This document shows, in pieces, positions 1-10,460 of a stretch of DNA of 64,000 nt (position 1 is its first letter; each line of letters begins with the position of its first letter). The position numbers and the translations under genes are program-made. The stretch covers positions 744,001-808,000 of the forward strand of contig JANVAS020000203.1 of the NCBI GenBank assembly GCA_027563935.2, written 5' to 3'. The notes under the pieces were generated by a model. It was given only the letters and a program-made list of their open reading frames with translations. It had not been told where the DNA came from and did not search any database. This DNA comes from Costus lasius (taxonomy: Eukaryota; Streptophyta; Magnoliopsida; Zingiberales; Costaceae).

Positions 1-331
1 AATAAATTTCTAAAATACAATCATCAATGAAAAATTCCATCAATTGTTTCACAAAACTTCAAATAAATATATCATTCTTATAATTCAACCCTCTAGATCC
101 ACAACTCAATCGAATAAAACTTTGCAACTTGTATAATAAATAGAATTTTCAATCTCATGATTTCACACAGTTTTCAGTTCAAATCTATCATGCTTTTCGT
201 TTATAGGAATTAGGTTTCCAAGATATTTTTCCACACATAATTTTTTTTTATTTGATTATTTTTGCAAAGATGGCATGCATCCACTTAGATACACACTTTT
301 TATTTTTGACTTTAACTCTTATCTTCGGTAC

Positions 332-447
332 CACTATCAATTTTGCATAGTGCCAAGTAGAGGAGTCTTATTCTTTTTATCTCTCATTATTTTTCATGCA
401 TAGACTTCAACCCATGTCTTAGGTACCATTATCAATTTTACATAGTG
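332..447 (-). other. Paired hairpin repeats near the 3' end of A1
   Basis: A sequence of about 45 bases occurs twice, about 95 bases apart. Each copy contains a 6-base inverted repeat around a 9-base loop: CACTAT/ATAGTG at 332-352, and a version with one mispair at 427-447. The same pair occurs in A2 at 25255-25275 and 25347-25367 with CACTGT/ACAGTG arms. Position 5 of the stem therefore changed on both sides, which fits selection on a folded RNA. The function is unknown. Confidence 0.55.
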
Positions 448-2089
448 CCAAGTAGGGGAGTCTCTCACTATTTTTGTGGATCTTGGATTCATCCTTACCA
501 ACAAATAGCAAAATAGACTAAACATCTTCTAGGTTGATCAATTGATATCAATTCACAAATCATACTCATATACTCATTTTATTCAAAAGAATAGTTTCAC
601 CTTAGATCTTATTCCTCAAATAATACATCTACCCAAAATTTCATGCATCAACCAATGTCAAATTTCAAAAGATGGATATGTATTAGAGAAATAAATTCAA
701 CACAATAGGTCTAGTCCTAATCACATGCATGAACATATTCATCATCATAGAAAATTCACACACCTCTCATAACATGAATTCAAGTCATAAAAATTTTCAA
801 ACATCTAAATATGTCAAAATCAATGCAAAAGGTGTGAAGTATTAAACTCAAAAAGTCAAAAGATGTAAAGTGATAGATCCGTGTAATCACATAAGGCTCA
901 AATAATGCAAAGGGTGTAAAGTGATAAAATTTTGAGGAGAAGAAAAGTGTAGATAATCGAATCAAATAATCACAAGAAAGTGCAACCAATACTCACAAAA
1001 CTATATGGCAAGCTCTGATTGAAAATACATAAGGCTCAGATCAAAAATAGTGTCGGGGTAGATGCTACTAGGCTCAGATAAAAAATAATTTTCTCAAGAA
1101 AGAATCAGAGATATCATCGATGATCCAGGAAAATGCTAGTGGAAAGAGCTGATGCAGCTAAGAAGCAAGAGTGGAACAAAGGCTAGCTGAAGAGCTACTT
1201 GCAATGACGATGGTGGTGCCGACAGTAGAGTGAGTAATCCCTAGTGGCTGCTAGAGAATACAGCCCTGGAGGTAAGATCGTTGGTGGTAGTGCTCCGCAA
1301 TAATGTTGTATAGATAAAAAATCAGTCAGTAATGAAGAGTCTGCTGCATAAATAAATCAAATCAATGGAAATAAGAGGCAGTAGAAGAAGCAAGAAGCCG
1401 CTGGTGATGCTCCGGAAGAGGTGGAAGACAGTTGCTCTTGAAGATTTCTGGATCAGGAGGCAAACTAAGCAATAACAAACAGAAAAAAAACAGTGCAGTT
1501 TTTGAATTTTTTTATGAAAAGTAGCCATACCCTAGAATAAAATTAAATGATCCAAATAGAAAATGGACAGAACCATGAAATAGAATAAGAAATGTTCTTT
1601 TCATAAGTATAAAAACCAAAGGATCAAAATCTGTCAAGAATTTAGGGCATCAGTAGAAAGAAGGCTACTCAGATTACAAAACTGCAAAAATTGCACAAAA
1701 GTTAATTATTTTCAAAAAGTTGCTATGTGTCCTAGAATTATCAGAAAATAGTTTCATGAAAATAACTCATCCACGGGATAGAACGACACATGATCTTTAT
1801 AGTTCAAGTGAAAAATCAGGTTTTCAAGTCATTAAAGCATCTTAAAAAGTTGTAGCAAAAGTGCTAATCAGATTTGTCAGAAAAAACTGCAGCAGAAATT
1901 TATTAGAATCGAAAAGTTGCTATGGGTTCTAGAATGATCCATGGACTTTAAAATTCCGAAAAAATATCCCGATGATAGACAAAGATGAGTACTTCGATGT
2001 TGTGCCAAAGATCAAAATTTTTCTCAACCCAGTTTCTTAAAATCGCAGCAAGAAAACACCTACTCAATAAGCAGGAAGCAGCTTTAAAA

Positions 2090-2285
2090 TACGGTACCGT
2101 GAAATGCTTTACGACAGTGCCGTAATTTACAAAGAACTCTCAGGAAAGAAATCACTCAAAATTATGGCACGTGAAAGACGTTACGGCCCTGCCATAAAAA
2201 TCACAAAACTTTATGTCGAAAACGAACTGAAAATACGGTACCGTAAAATGGATTACGGCAGTGCTGTATTTTGCGCCAAAACTTG
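2090..2285. repeat. Cluster of TTACGG/CCGTAA palindromes (A1 internal)
   Basis: Several near-palindromes built from TTACGG and CCGTAA arms lie downstream of the A1 reading frame, for example around 2091-2130, 2180-2200 and 2232-2272. The A2 equivalent is at 23292-23475, and larger clusters lie in the element A LTRs. Confidence 0.6.
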
Positions 2286-2362
2286 TTTTCACCTACAAAA
2301 AGAGAAGAAAAATTAGTTCTAAAAATAAACTAAAATAAAAGAAACTAAGCTAAGGTAGAGTG

Positions 2363-2380
2363 CTTGGGTTTCCTCCCAAG
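2363..2380 (-). other. Conserved hairpin after the acidic frame (A1)
   Basis: The plus-strand bases CTTGGG and CCCAAG form a 6-bp stem with a 6-base loop about 45 bases beyond the stop codon. A2 has the same stem with the loop AGGCAA at 23186-23203. From memory, a GGGAGGCAACCC motif of this kind is common in the 3' region of plant Tat/Athila-type gypsy elements, which is part of the reason for the lineage suggestion. Confidence 0.5.
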
Positions 2381-2422
2381 AAGCGCTAATTTTTAGGTCA
2401 TTAGCTTGACAAAAAATCAATA

Positions 2423-3805
2423 TCATGCTGAAGCAGGTGAATCAGTTCCAAAGTAAAGAGCAAACAATTTTCTGCATTTTCTTTGTCCAAAAAGCTTAGC
2501 CACAAATCTAAATATCCAGAATTTCATATAAATCACAATTGATGTGGCTTTCATAATTATGCAAAAATTAAAATCAAAATTTTCAATGATCTTCCTATGT
2601 TTGTGAGTAAGCAAAATCATAAGTCCTTTCTTCAACTTTATCTTTTCAATTGCAATAAAAGTAGGACTTCCTTCAAAATAATCAAGCATTGGATAATAAG
2701 TTTCATGTCTTTCATTAGATTCCTCAATAAAGCATAATTTTTCAAATTCATCAAAAGATTCAACAAAAGATATGGGCAAAGCATTAGAGTGAGATTCATC
2801 AGTATTTGTAATTTTCAAATCATCTTCAGGTTCCTCATGCTCACAATCAAATAGTTTATCTTTATCAAAATCATTATCAAAATCAAGATGGGACTCTTCA
2901 AAATCAATTTCCTCATGCTTCCCCACAAATAATTCATCATCAGAAGAGTCAAAATCAGAATCATATGAAAAAGAATTAATAGAATTAGAGTTGACCACAA
3001 GTGATTTATCATTAATTCCAAAAATATCACCAAAATCACAGTGGGGTTCATTAATATCTATAATTTTTGAACCTTCATCATGCTCATCAGATTTAACCAT
3101 AAATAAGTTTTCATCAAAATTAGAACTATCATCAAAAAAAGGTTTTTCAATTTCAATTTTCTCAACCTTTTGCACAAATAAATTAGCAGATGAATCAATT
3201 TCACAACAATCAAAATTAGAGTGAGATTCATGAATATTCACATAAGGCTCAATCTCAAAACAATCATAATTAGAGGGGGATTTTTCTAAATCAAGTTTTT
3301 CAGCTTCCAAATCAAACTCAAATAAACAATCTTGTTGTGCTCTCTAGGTTTCCAAAATTTTAGAATGAGCAGTTAAAGATTCTACTTGAGAAGCAAGTTG
3401 ACTAATCATCCCCTTAAGATCTTTAAATTTTTTACTTATATTTGTCATGAGTTGGTTTTGATTTGCAATGAATTTTTCAAACATAATCTCTAAGCTAGAT
3501 TTTTCAGTATCATCAAAGCATGGCACAGAAACATGATCAGAGCAATCATCATAAAAAGAAGTTAGATTTTCCCAACTAAAATAATAATGATCATCTTGAA
3601 AACATGGTGAATTAGAATTTTGAGGTATTAAAAATTTGCAATCAGGAGTATAATGATAAGAAGACTTACAAATATTACATGTAACAAAATAAGAGTGTAA
3701 TTTCGCTATTTCTGCAAGAGTAAGCTGTGAATAATCTTTATGCTCACCTTATGGCATGTATACCTTGCCTCTGTCGGATGCCCATGAATTGTGATGAAAA
3801 GACAT
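2423..3805 (-). pseudogene. Element A acidic protein, zinc-knuckle-like N-terminal part (A1 copy, two stops)
   Basis: Frame of 461 codons from the ATG at 3805 (product begins MSFHHNSWAS) to the stop at 2423. It is broken by TAA at 3749-3751 and TAG at 3344-3346. The N-terminal part contains CNICKSSYHYTPDC, exactly the C-X2-C-X4-H-X4-C spacing of a retroviral zinc knuckle. A short coiled-coil-like stretch follows, then about 230 residues rich in Asp, Glu and Ser, then a conserved C-terminal block with a hydrophobic segment ending GTDSPASA. The A2 copy keeps the same frame and C-terminus but has its stop elsewhere, so the ancestral product was probably one protein. A Gag-like role is possible from the knuckle and its position after the primer site. 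I do not recognise the family. Confidence 0.65.
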
Positions 3806-4041
3806 ATTTACCAAATCTATCAAGAACAGAAAGATAATCCAACACCAATCAAATAAAGTTTTTTTTTCAGAATATATAAAGACAAAAAAAAACACTAGCA
3901 AATAAAAATTTTAGAAATCACAGTTCTGCCACAACTGTGAATATCCAAAACCTGCAAAAACAGAAAACAAAGTTAAATATAAAGCAAATAAAACTTAGTC
4001 TAGGAATACTAACAACTATTTTGATATTAACAAAACTAAGG

Positions 4042-4059
4042 TCCCCGGCAACGGTGCCA
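4042..4059 (-). other. Primer-binding site, tRNA-Asp type (A1)
   Basis: Minus-strand TGGCACCGTTGCCGGGGA lies six bases inside the 5' LTR end. It complements the 3' end of plant tRNA-Asp (TGGCGCCGTTGCCGGGGA as I recall it) with one mismatch. It marks the start of minus-strand DNA synthesis and fixes element polarity. Confidence 0.75.
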
Positions 4060-4065
4060 AAAACT

Positions 4066-5903
4066 TGTTGTGATCCGCAAGTGCATGGATACTCGAAGTA
4101 ATAAAGAAGACATCGATCCCACAAAGACCTTATTGTTAAGTACCAAATAACTGCTATCTTACTAGCTAAGCAAATCGAATATGATGCAATAATCAACGGA
4201 AAGAGTGTAAAGTAAATCAGAGAGATAAATATGGGACTAGGGTTTCATCCACCTTGATCTCAATGGTTAGATATAAATAAAAGGTCGTCAGTCTAATTTT
4301 ATCATGATAAAGAATTAATTTACTTCATAAAAGAATCATCTCACTTTCGTGCAGACAATCATGGAGGGATCAATCCTCACTTTGGCGCAAGATTTACCCC
4401 AACGCTAAAGATAAGTAAATCATCAATTAGAGAATTCAAAGATCACTTTCGTGCATCCGAGACTCAACACAAGTTCTCCAACGTTTCGATCCTCACTTTC
4501 GTGCAAGATCTCCACGTTTGACATACTAACTCACTCCTAGGTTCATAATTATCAACATGGCAATTAATCACTAAAATAAAGAAATAAGAACCTAACCTAA
4601 TTTCTTACGGTGAGTTCCTAGTTACCAATTTTAGGGTTCCAATTCTCATGCAAGTCACCTTTCGGTCCTTATTGCTAGAACTCTAAACATGATGACAAGA
4701 AATAAACTAAGGAGAATTTTAGAACCATAATCACATAGGTAAAATTATCATGGCAAAATTATTATGATGAAATAAAAAGTTATCTAATCATTAAAAATCA
4801 AGGAGAACTACTTCCCCATGTCCCAAAAGAGTATTAAGCTAGCATGGAAAAAGAAATACAATCAACCATACTTTCAAAGTGGAAGAAATTGAAGAAGAAA
4901 AAGAAAACAACTTAACAACACGGCTGTAACATAAATTACAGCCGTATTTTCCGTGATAAACAGTGCTGTCACCGCTGTTTTGTTGATTTCTCCTCCACCT
5001 GAACTCATTATTATCTGAAACTTCTATGGTGTCTTTTTCTCCTCTAGCTGAAGTTTTTGCATGAAAATCAAGGCCTGAGGTGCCCTCTACGCCTCTCGGC
5101 GTGAGGCCAAACCCTAGACGTTTCTCTATCAATTGCTCCCTGGATACTGGATAAAAATTTTCCCTTTTACTTCGTGTGTGTTCTCCTCTTAAAGACGAGT
5201 CTGCAGCAACTTTCAGATCTCAATTTGGAGCTCTGGATCAAAAGTTATGGTCCGCGCACGTTTCAGACCCGTAAAAATCATGTTTTTGAGTGTAATTACG
5301 GTACCGCAAAATATATTACGGTAGTGCCGTATTTTCTGGGCTACTTTCTGGTCAAAAATTGCTCAAAATATGGTACCATGAAATACTTTATGGCCATGCC
5401 ATAAAATCAGACAAGTTCTCTGGTATGAATACGGCACCGTGAAATAGTTTACGGTAGTGCCGTAATTTCGGCAAGTGTCTCTGTTCTGAAGTGCTTCAAA
5501 TTACGGCAGCGTAATTTCTTACGGCGGTGCCGTAAAATCGTGAAAACCTTCTATTTGGAAAGCTCTCCAAATTACGGCAGGTGGTCTGATATTACGGTAG
5601 CGTACGAAAATTCGGTACCGTAATATAGATTACGGCCCACCGTATTTTTGTTTGTTGCTCCGTTTTGCGTGAAATTTGTCATGTGATCTCCTCTTGATGA
5701 TGGTAACTCTTCTACATCTTCGATTTTGCTTGAAAATGCCTCAAAATAGCACCTTTTTACCTGAAAATCATGAAAAATCCAAAATAGAATTAGACTTTGC
5801 AATATTTGATGAATTCAGCATAAAAGCAAGTAAAAGATCCTCAATTTAGTATGAAAAGATATCTAAAATGATACAAAATATACTATATATTTTGGTGTCA
5901 TCA
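4066..5903 (-). repeat. 5' LTR of element A1
   Basis: An 1838-bp LTR reading TGATGACACC at 5903 and ending in ACAACA at 4066 on the minus strand, next to the primer site. It contains the TTACGG/CCGTAA palindrome cluster (about 5293-5650) and a stretch with repeated 'cactttcgtgca' words (4340-4510). The open frames at 4839-5132 and 5572-5802 are LTR sequence without protein features. Confidence 0.8.
5293..5650. repeat. TTACGG/CCGTAA palindrome array in the A1 LTR
   Basis: About five modules. Each holds an imperfect palindrome of the TTACGGCA-N-TGCCGTAA kind, followed within about 10-20 bases by a second arm pair such as TTACGGTACCGTAA. The modules are separated by 25-40 bases of less conserved sequence. 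The same arrangement is seen in the A0 and A2 LTRs. Confidence 0.65.
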
Positions 5904-7130
5904 TTCTAAAACCTAAAAATAGGAACAAACCTAATTTCTTACGATGAGTTCCTAAGTTTCAATTTTAGGGTTCCAAGTTTTCGCAAGTCACTTTTCAATT
6001 CATATCGCAAAAACTCTAAATCATGCTGATAATATGAATCTATGGGGAATTAAAGATAATCATCACATAAGTAGAATTATCATTGTAGCATTGTCATGAC
6101 GAAATAAATATTATCTAGGTATTAAGAAATTAAGAGGGTTACACCTATGTCCCAAGGAAAATTACACTACCATGGAGTTAAAATATAATAAAAATTCATA
6201 AAAAAATCAGAATTCAGATAAAAAGAGAGAATAGGGGTTTACTGTAATCACAGAGGTGTGAAAATTTCACAGCCCGTGATTTTTTTCTCGGATAAACAGT
6301 AACTGCTCCAGTACCGTAAACAGTATCAGTGAACAGTGCCTGCTACAGTAAAATCGTGAGATACTATTCTACTCGAAACTTCTTTCTTCGATTTCTCCCT
6401 CATTTGAACTCCTTTCGATCTAAAATTTATGGGGTATCCTCTGCTCCTATGGATGAAGCTTTCTTATGAATTTCGCGGCCTGAGATGGCCTCTATGACTC
6501 TCAGTATGAGGCCATGCCCTGGGGACATCCTTCTCGATTTCTCCCTCGATTGGTGATGAAATTGGATGATTTTTAGCCTCACATCTTCTCCTCGATATAT
6601 AGAAGAGTCTCCTTTTTACAGTTTTTGAATTGGTGCCCTGGATCTCCTGAAATTAGCTTTGAAAGAATTAGATTTTGAAGGCGATGGAAGACTCGTTCAA
6701 AAATGTAATTATGGTAGTGTAATTTTCATCATGGCAGTGCCGTAATTTGCTTCCGTGCATTTCTGGATTGAAATTACAACCCATAAAATTCATTACGGCA
6801 GTCCCATAATTTCTTCTATGGATTTCTAGGCAGAAATTACGGGTCATAAAAATCATTACACCCCAGGGTGTAATTATCAAACTTGCTCCGTTTTGCATGA
6901 AATTAGACTGGTAACTTGGTCTCGACATCTAGAATCCATTGGTGTGCTTAGATCTTTCAAAATCCATCAAAATATGGCACTTTTTAACCTAAAAATGATG
7001 AAAAATAAGAAATATTGTAGATTCCGCAATATTTGACAAATAAGGCTTAAAAACAAGCAAAAGAGCATAAATGTGACACACAAAGACTAATCAAATGATA
7101 CAAAATATACTATGAATTTTCGTGTCATCA
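5904..7130 (-). repeat. Partial LTR of element A0
   Basis: Begins (minus strand) TGATGACACG at 7130 and matches the first roughly 1.2 kb of the A1 LTR in the same orientation, then is cut at 5904 by A1. It contains a more decayed palindrome cluster (6707-6870). It lies inside the RT gene of Copia-B1, whose frame resumes at 7131. The rest of A0 would lie beyond the left edge. Its divergence from A1 suggests it is older. Confidence 0.7.
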
Positions 7131-8498
7131 GTGGCTAAAGGATTCAAACAAGTCCACGGGGTGGACTATGATGAAACCTTCTCGCTAGTTGCCATGATCA
7201 AATCATTTCGGATTCTGCTTGTTATAGCTGCATATCATGACTATGAGATATGGCAGATGGATGTTAAGATAGCGTCCCTTAATGGAAGGCTGATAGAGGA
7301 TGTGTATTTGACACAACCTGATGGTTTCATCCATCCTACAGATGCCAATAAAGTCTGCAGGCTAAAGAAATCCATTTATAGATTAAAGCAAACATCTCGA
7401 AGTTAGAATCTTCGGTTTGATGAAGCTGTGAGAGATTATGGCTTTATGAAAAGCGAGGATGACACCTGTGTATACAGAAAATTCAATGGGAGCTTGGTGA
7501 CTTTTCTGGTCTTGTATGTCGATAACATACTACTCATCGGAAACGACATCCCTAGTCTTGAATCTGTGAAGACATGGTTGGGGAAGTGTTTTGAGATGAA
7601 GGACTTAGGGGAGGCCCCCTATATCCTAGGCGTGAGGATCTACTGGGATAGATCTAAGAGGCTCCTACCCCTTAGTCAGAGTACCTACTTTGATAAGGTC
7701 ATGGAGAGGTTCAACTTGAAGCAATGCAAGAAGGGGTACCTTCCAGTGAGACATGACCTTACTCTCTCAAAGAGCCAGTGTCCCACCACACAGGCTGAGA
7801 GGGATGACATGAGTCGAGTGCCCTATGCTTCGGCAGTGGGATCAATCATGTATGCAATGTTGTGTACTAGACCAGATGTGGCTTATGCTTTGAGCATAAC
7901 CAGCCGATACCAATCCAATCTAGGTTTGCAGCACTGTGTGGCTATAAAGAACATCCTTAAGTATCTGAGAAGAACTAAGGATCTGTTCTTGGTCTATGGG
8001 GGATAGGAAGAGCTCAGTGTTCAGGGCTATACTAATGTGTCGTTCCAGTCTGATCCTGACGACTTCAGATCGCAGGCCGGCTATGTGTTCAAGATGAATG
8101 GAGGCGCTGTATGTTGGAAGAGCTTCAAGCAATCCGCCATAGTTGATTATACAACCGAGGCTAAGTATGTGGCCGCTTCTGAGGTAGCCAAAGAAGCCAT
8201 TTGCATCAGAAAGTTCATTTCAGAACTTCAGGTGGTTCCAAGTGCAGTGGATCCCATTGAGCTCTACTGTGACAATAATGGGGCAATTGCACAAGCTAAG
8301 GAACCGCGGTCTGATCAAATGTCCAAACACATACTTAGAAGATTTCACCTGATCAGAGAGATCATTGACCGAAGTGATGTCAAGATTAGCCGAGTCGACA
8401 CAGAAAATAATCTGGCAGATCCACTGACCAAGGCTTTGGCACAGCAGAAACATGATGGTCATGCCTGGGATATGGGGTTGAGGTTCCTCAACCTCTAG
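7131..8498 (+). pseudogene. Copia-B1 RT and RNase H fragment
   Basis: 3' part of a Ty1/copia polyprotein. RT begins at VAKGFKQVHGVDYDETF and RNase H runs to LGLRFLNL-type sequence at the stop just before the polypurine tract. Upstream gag, protease and integrase are cut off by the A0/A1 insertion. In-frame stops occur at 7404-7406 and 8004-8006. The RT catalytic box reads YVDN instead of YVDD, and the RNase H motif normally YTDASF reads YTNVSF, so two catalytic Asp residues are lost. The related Copia-2 product gives the alignment. The fragment cannot encode an active enzyme. Confidence 0.85.
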
Positions 8499-8509
8499 GT
8501 CTAAGTGCA

Positions 8510-8518
8510 AGTGGGAGA
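8510..8518 (+). other. Polypurine tract of Copia-B1
   Basis: The purine run AGTGGGAGA directly precedes the 3' LTR at 8520. Copia-1 to Copia-4 have the same tract. It primes plus-strand DNA synthesis. Confidence 0.75.
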
Positions 8519-8519
8519 T

Positions 8520-10460
8520 TGTTGGTGTGTATGCTCTGAGACCTAGTATTGGTCCATATTTGTACTACTTGACTCTGATATTTATTGTCATTATCATTGT
8601 TTGTCTACATCTGCGATTGTGTACTTACATGATAATGTCCCTGAAGACAGATTGGATATATGCTCAAATAGTTGTCCCCAGTCAATGTACTTGAGTAGAT
8701 AAGGGATAGCTCTAGTACTTGTGAGACTGGTATAAGGGCTGGTTAGGCATGAGGAGCTAATACAGATATATGAGTATATTAGTGGTGGATATATTGGACC
8801 AACCCACTATGAGGCTATGAATTGGTGTCAAGAGTTATGCTCATAAGTGATAGGAGATGCATTGATCCCTTGACTTGAGGTCATTGGCTGTTCTATATGG
8901 TTAGGGACATGCTTTGATACAACCTAACACCTCACCGTAGTTGGGAGGTAATAACTGTTGTCATTGAGCATGTCACGACCCATATGAGAAGGTCAATGGA
9001 CAGACAGAGTATTTGCCTCTTCTTAATGGAAGCTTGATATCTATGGAGCTCCTCTATGGTTCTATGACTGAAAGTGTATAGCCATACCCAGGTGACAACC
9101 TGATTTAGTCATGACCATGTGATTGGGTGAAAACAAGTGATGACACACTTGTCCAATCAGATATCAGTTTGGCAAAGGGAGTATAATGTATCTGTACCTA
9201 GTTGCGATGATGGGGATGTCAATGTCGATATCCATTCCGATGACTTGGGTAGCAGCGATGCACTGCTAGGTGCCACTCACTACTTGTGGTGACCTTAGGT
9301 CACCACTGCCAACGTCAAAGGAACCTACAAGGTGGCACGCCTTGATACTCGAATTCTCGTGTTGATCGGGAAGCCTTATGATCGAGTTATTGGATAACTC
9401 GGATCTATTTGGGAGATTTCATCAGTGCTAATGAGCCTGATGAGATAGAAGAATGTTATTGTAGCCAAACTTCATTTTTGGCAGGTTGACCCAAAATTAA
9501 CCATGGTTGGTCATATTTGGATTAGGGTTGCATTGGATTGGATCCAAGAGTTTAATCAACCCATGCAATGAAGTTTGGGCTAGCTCATTACCCAATGAGG
9601 CCCAATAACAAGTTGTCATGAAGAGATAATGGGCTAAAAGGGTATAATGGGGATAAATCTCCCCCCATTGGCGCCTAAGGGCATAATGGGGAGGAGTAGG
9701 CGCCTTTTGCTTATTTCGATGGTTTAGGTCCCTTGCCGCATTTCATTGGAGGGAAACCTTGTCTCCATGGCAAGGGATGAGGTGCATATGACCCAAGGGA
9801 CTTGTATGGAAATTTCTTGGTGCATATGGAAGTTGGATAGGGGTTTATGGAAAGGACTTGGAGTCTTTCCTTTCTTAAAACCCTAGCCACCCACTTCTCT
9901 TTGCCCTAGCTGAATTCCTCTTCATGAATTGTGCCTGTATGAATCCTCTTGCCACCCCTTGTCTCATTAGATGAGAACTTTGTGAGAGCTCTTCCTCCTC
10001 TTGGCGTGAGCAACCTTAGGGGCGCAAGTGAACATCAAGTGTTGCATCTCTTCCACCTTTAAGCCGCAAACCTCCTCTCTTCTTCTCCCTTGACGCAAGA
10101 AGAGTTAAGGCTTGGTGGCATACCTCTCCTCTCATTCTTGCTTGGCGCCTCTTCCTTTGAAGGTGGAACAAATGGTGTAGAAGGAGCACAAAGGCTTAGA
10201 TCTTCTTCCCGAGGCTAGCACCGGGTGAGGAAGAAGAGAGCTCGAGGCATCCGTGTGTGTGAGACTGCAGAGGGCGCACGCTTGGGCGCCCACCTCGACA
10301 TCGGCCTCATCTTGCTCCTAAGGTATTTTCTATCTCATCGTGTCAACTCCCTCGCAAGTCAATCTTCACTGGGTTTTTGGGACTGGCCTGTTTCAGAGAT
10401 ATTCTTCCCCTATGCAAATGTAATCTCTGTGAAAAACTATAAAATATCCCCGGGGTTTCC
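8520..10460 (+). repeat. 3' LTR of Copia-B1 (last 2 bases at 27689-27690)
   Basis: Starts TGTTGGTGTG immediately after the polypurine tract and is alignable with the B2 5' LTR at 28343 onwards. Element A2 entered two bases before its end: the LTR reads ...GGGTTTCC at 10460 and the final CA is found at 27689-27690 after the duplicated tttcc. The open frame at 10225-10557 crosses the LTR/A2 junction and is not a gene. Confidence 0.8.

Larger units (their letters stand above)
1..2422 (-). other. A1 3' non-coding region
   Basis: A/T-rich sequence downstream of the acidic reading frame. It is alignable by eye, reverse-complemented, with 23144-25700 of A2. It holds a palindrome cluster (2090-2285), two short hairpin repeats (332-352 and 427-447) and the conserved hairpin at 2363-2380. 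Short open frames here, such as the one at 1322-1528, do not keep a shared frame with A2 and are not called as genes. Confidence 0.65.
1..5903 (-). mobile_element. Element A1, non-autonomous LTR retrotransposon (3' LTR off-window)
   Basis: Minus-strand LTR element. From right to left it shows a 5' LTR (4066-5903), a tRNA-Asp-type primer-binding site (4042-4059), one long broken acidic reading frame (3805 down to 2423) and a long non-coding 3' part. Comparison with A2 in this window places base 1 about 85 bases short of the expected 3' LTR, so only that LTR is missing. No protease, RT, RNase H or integrase is visible, so mobility would need proteins from elsewhere. The right end follows TGATGACACC read on the minus strand, and A1 sits inside another LTR of the same family (A0). 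Primer-site type and the hairpin after the reading frame suggest descent from a Tat/Athila-like Ty3/gypsy lineage; this is inference. Confidence 0.8.

Noticed and set aside
1322..1528. Small hydrophobic frame shared with 24039-24260
   Set aside because: Only the first and last few residues agree; frameshifts separate the middles, so the DNA and not a protein is conserved.
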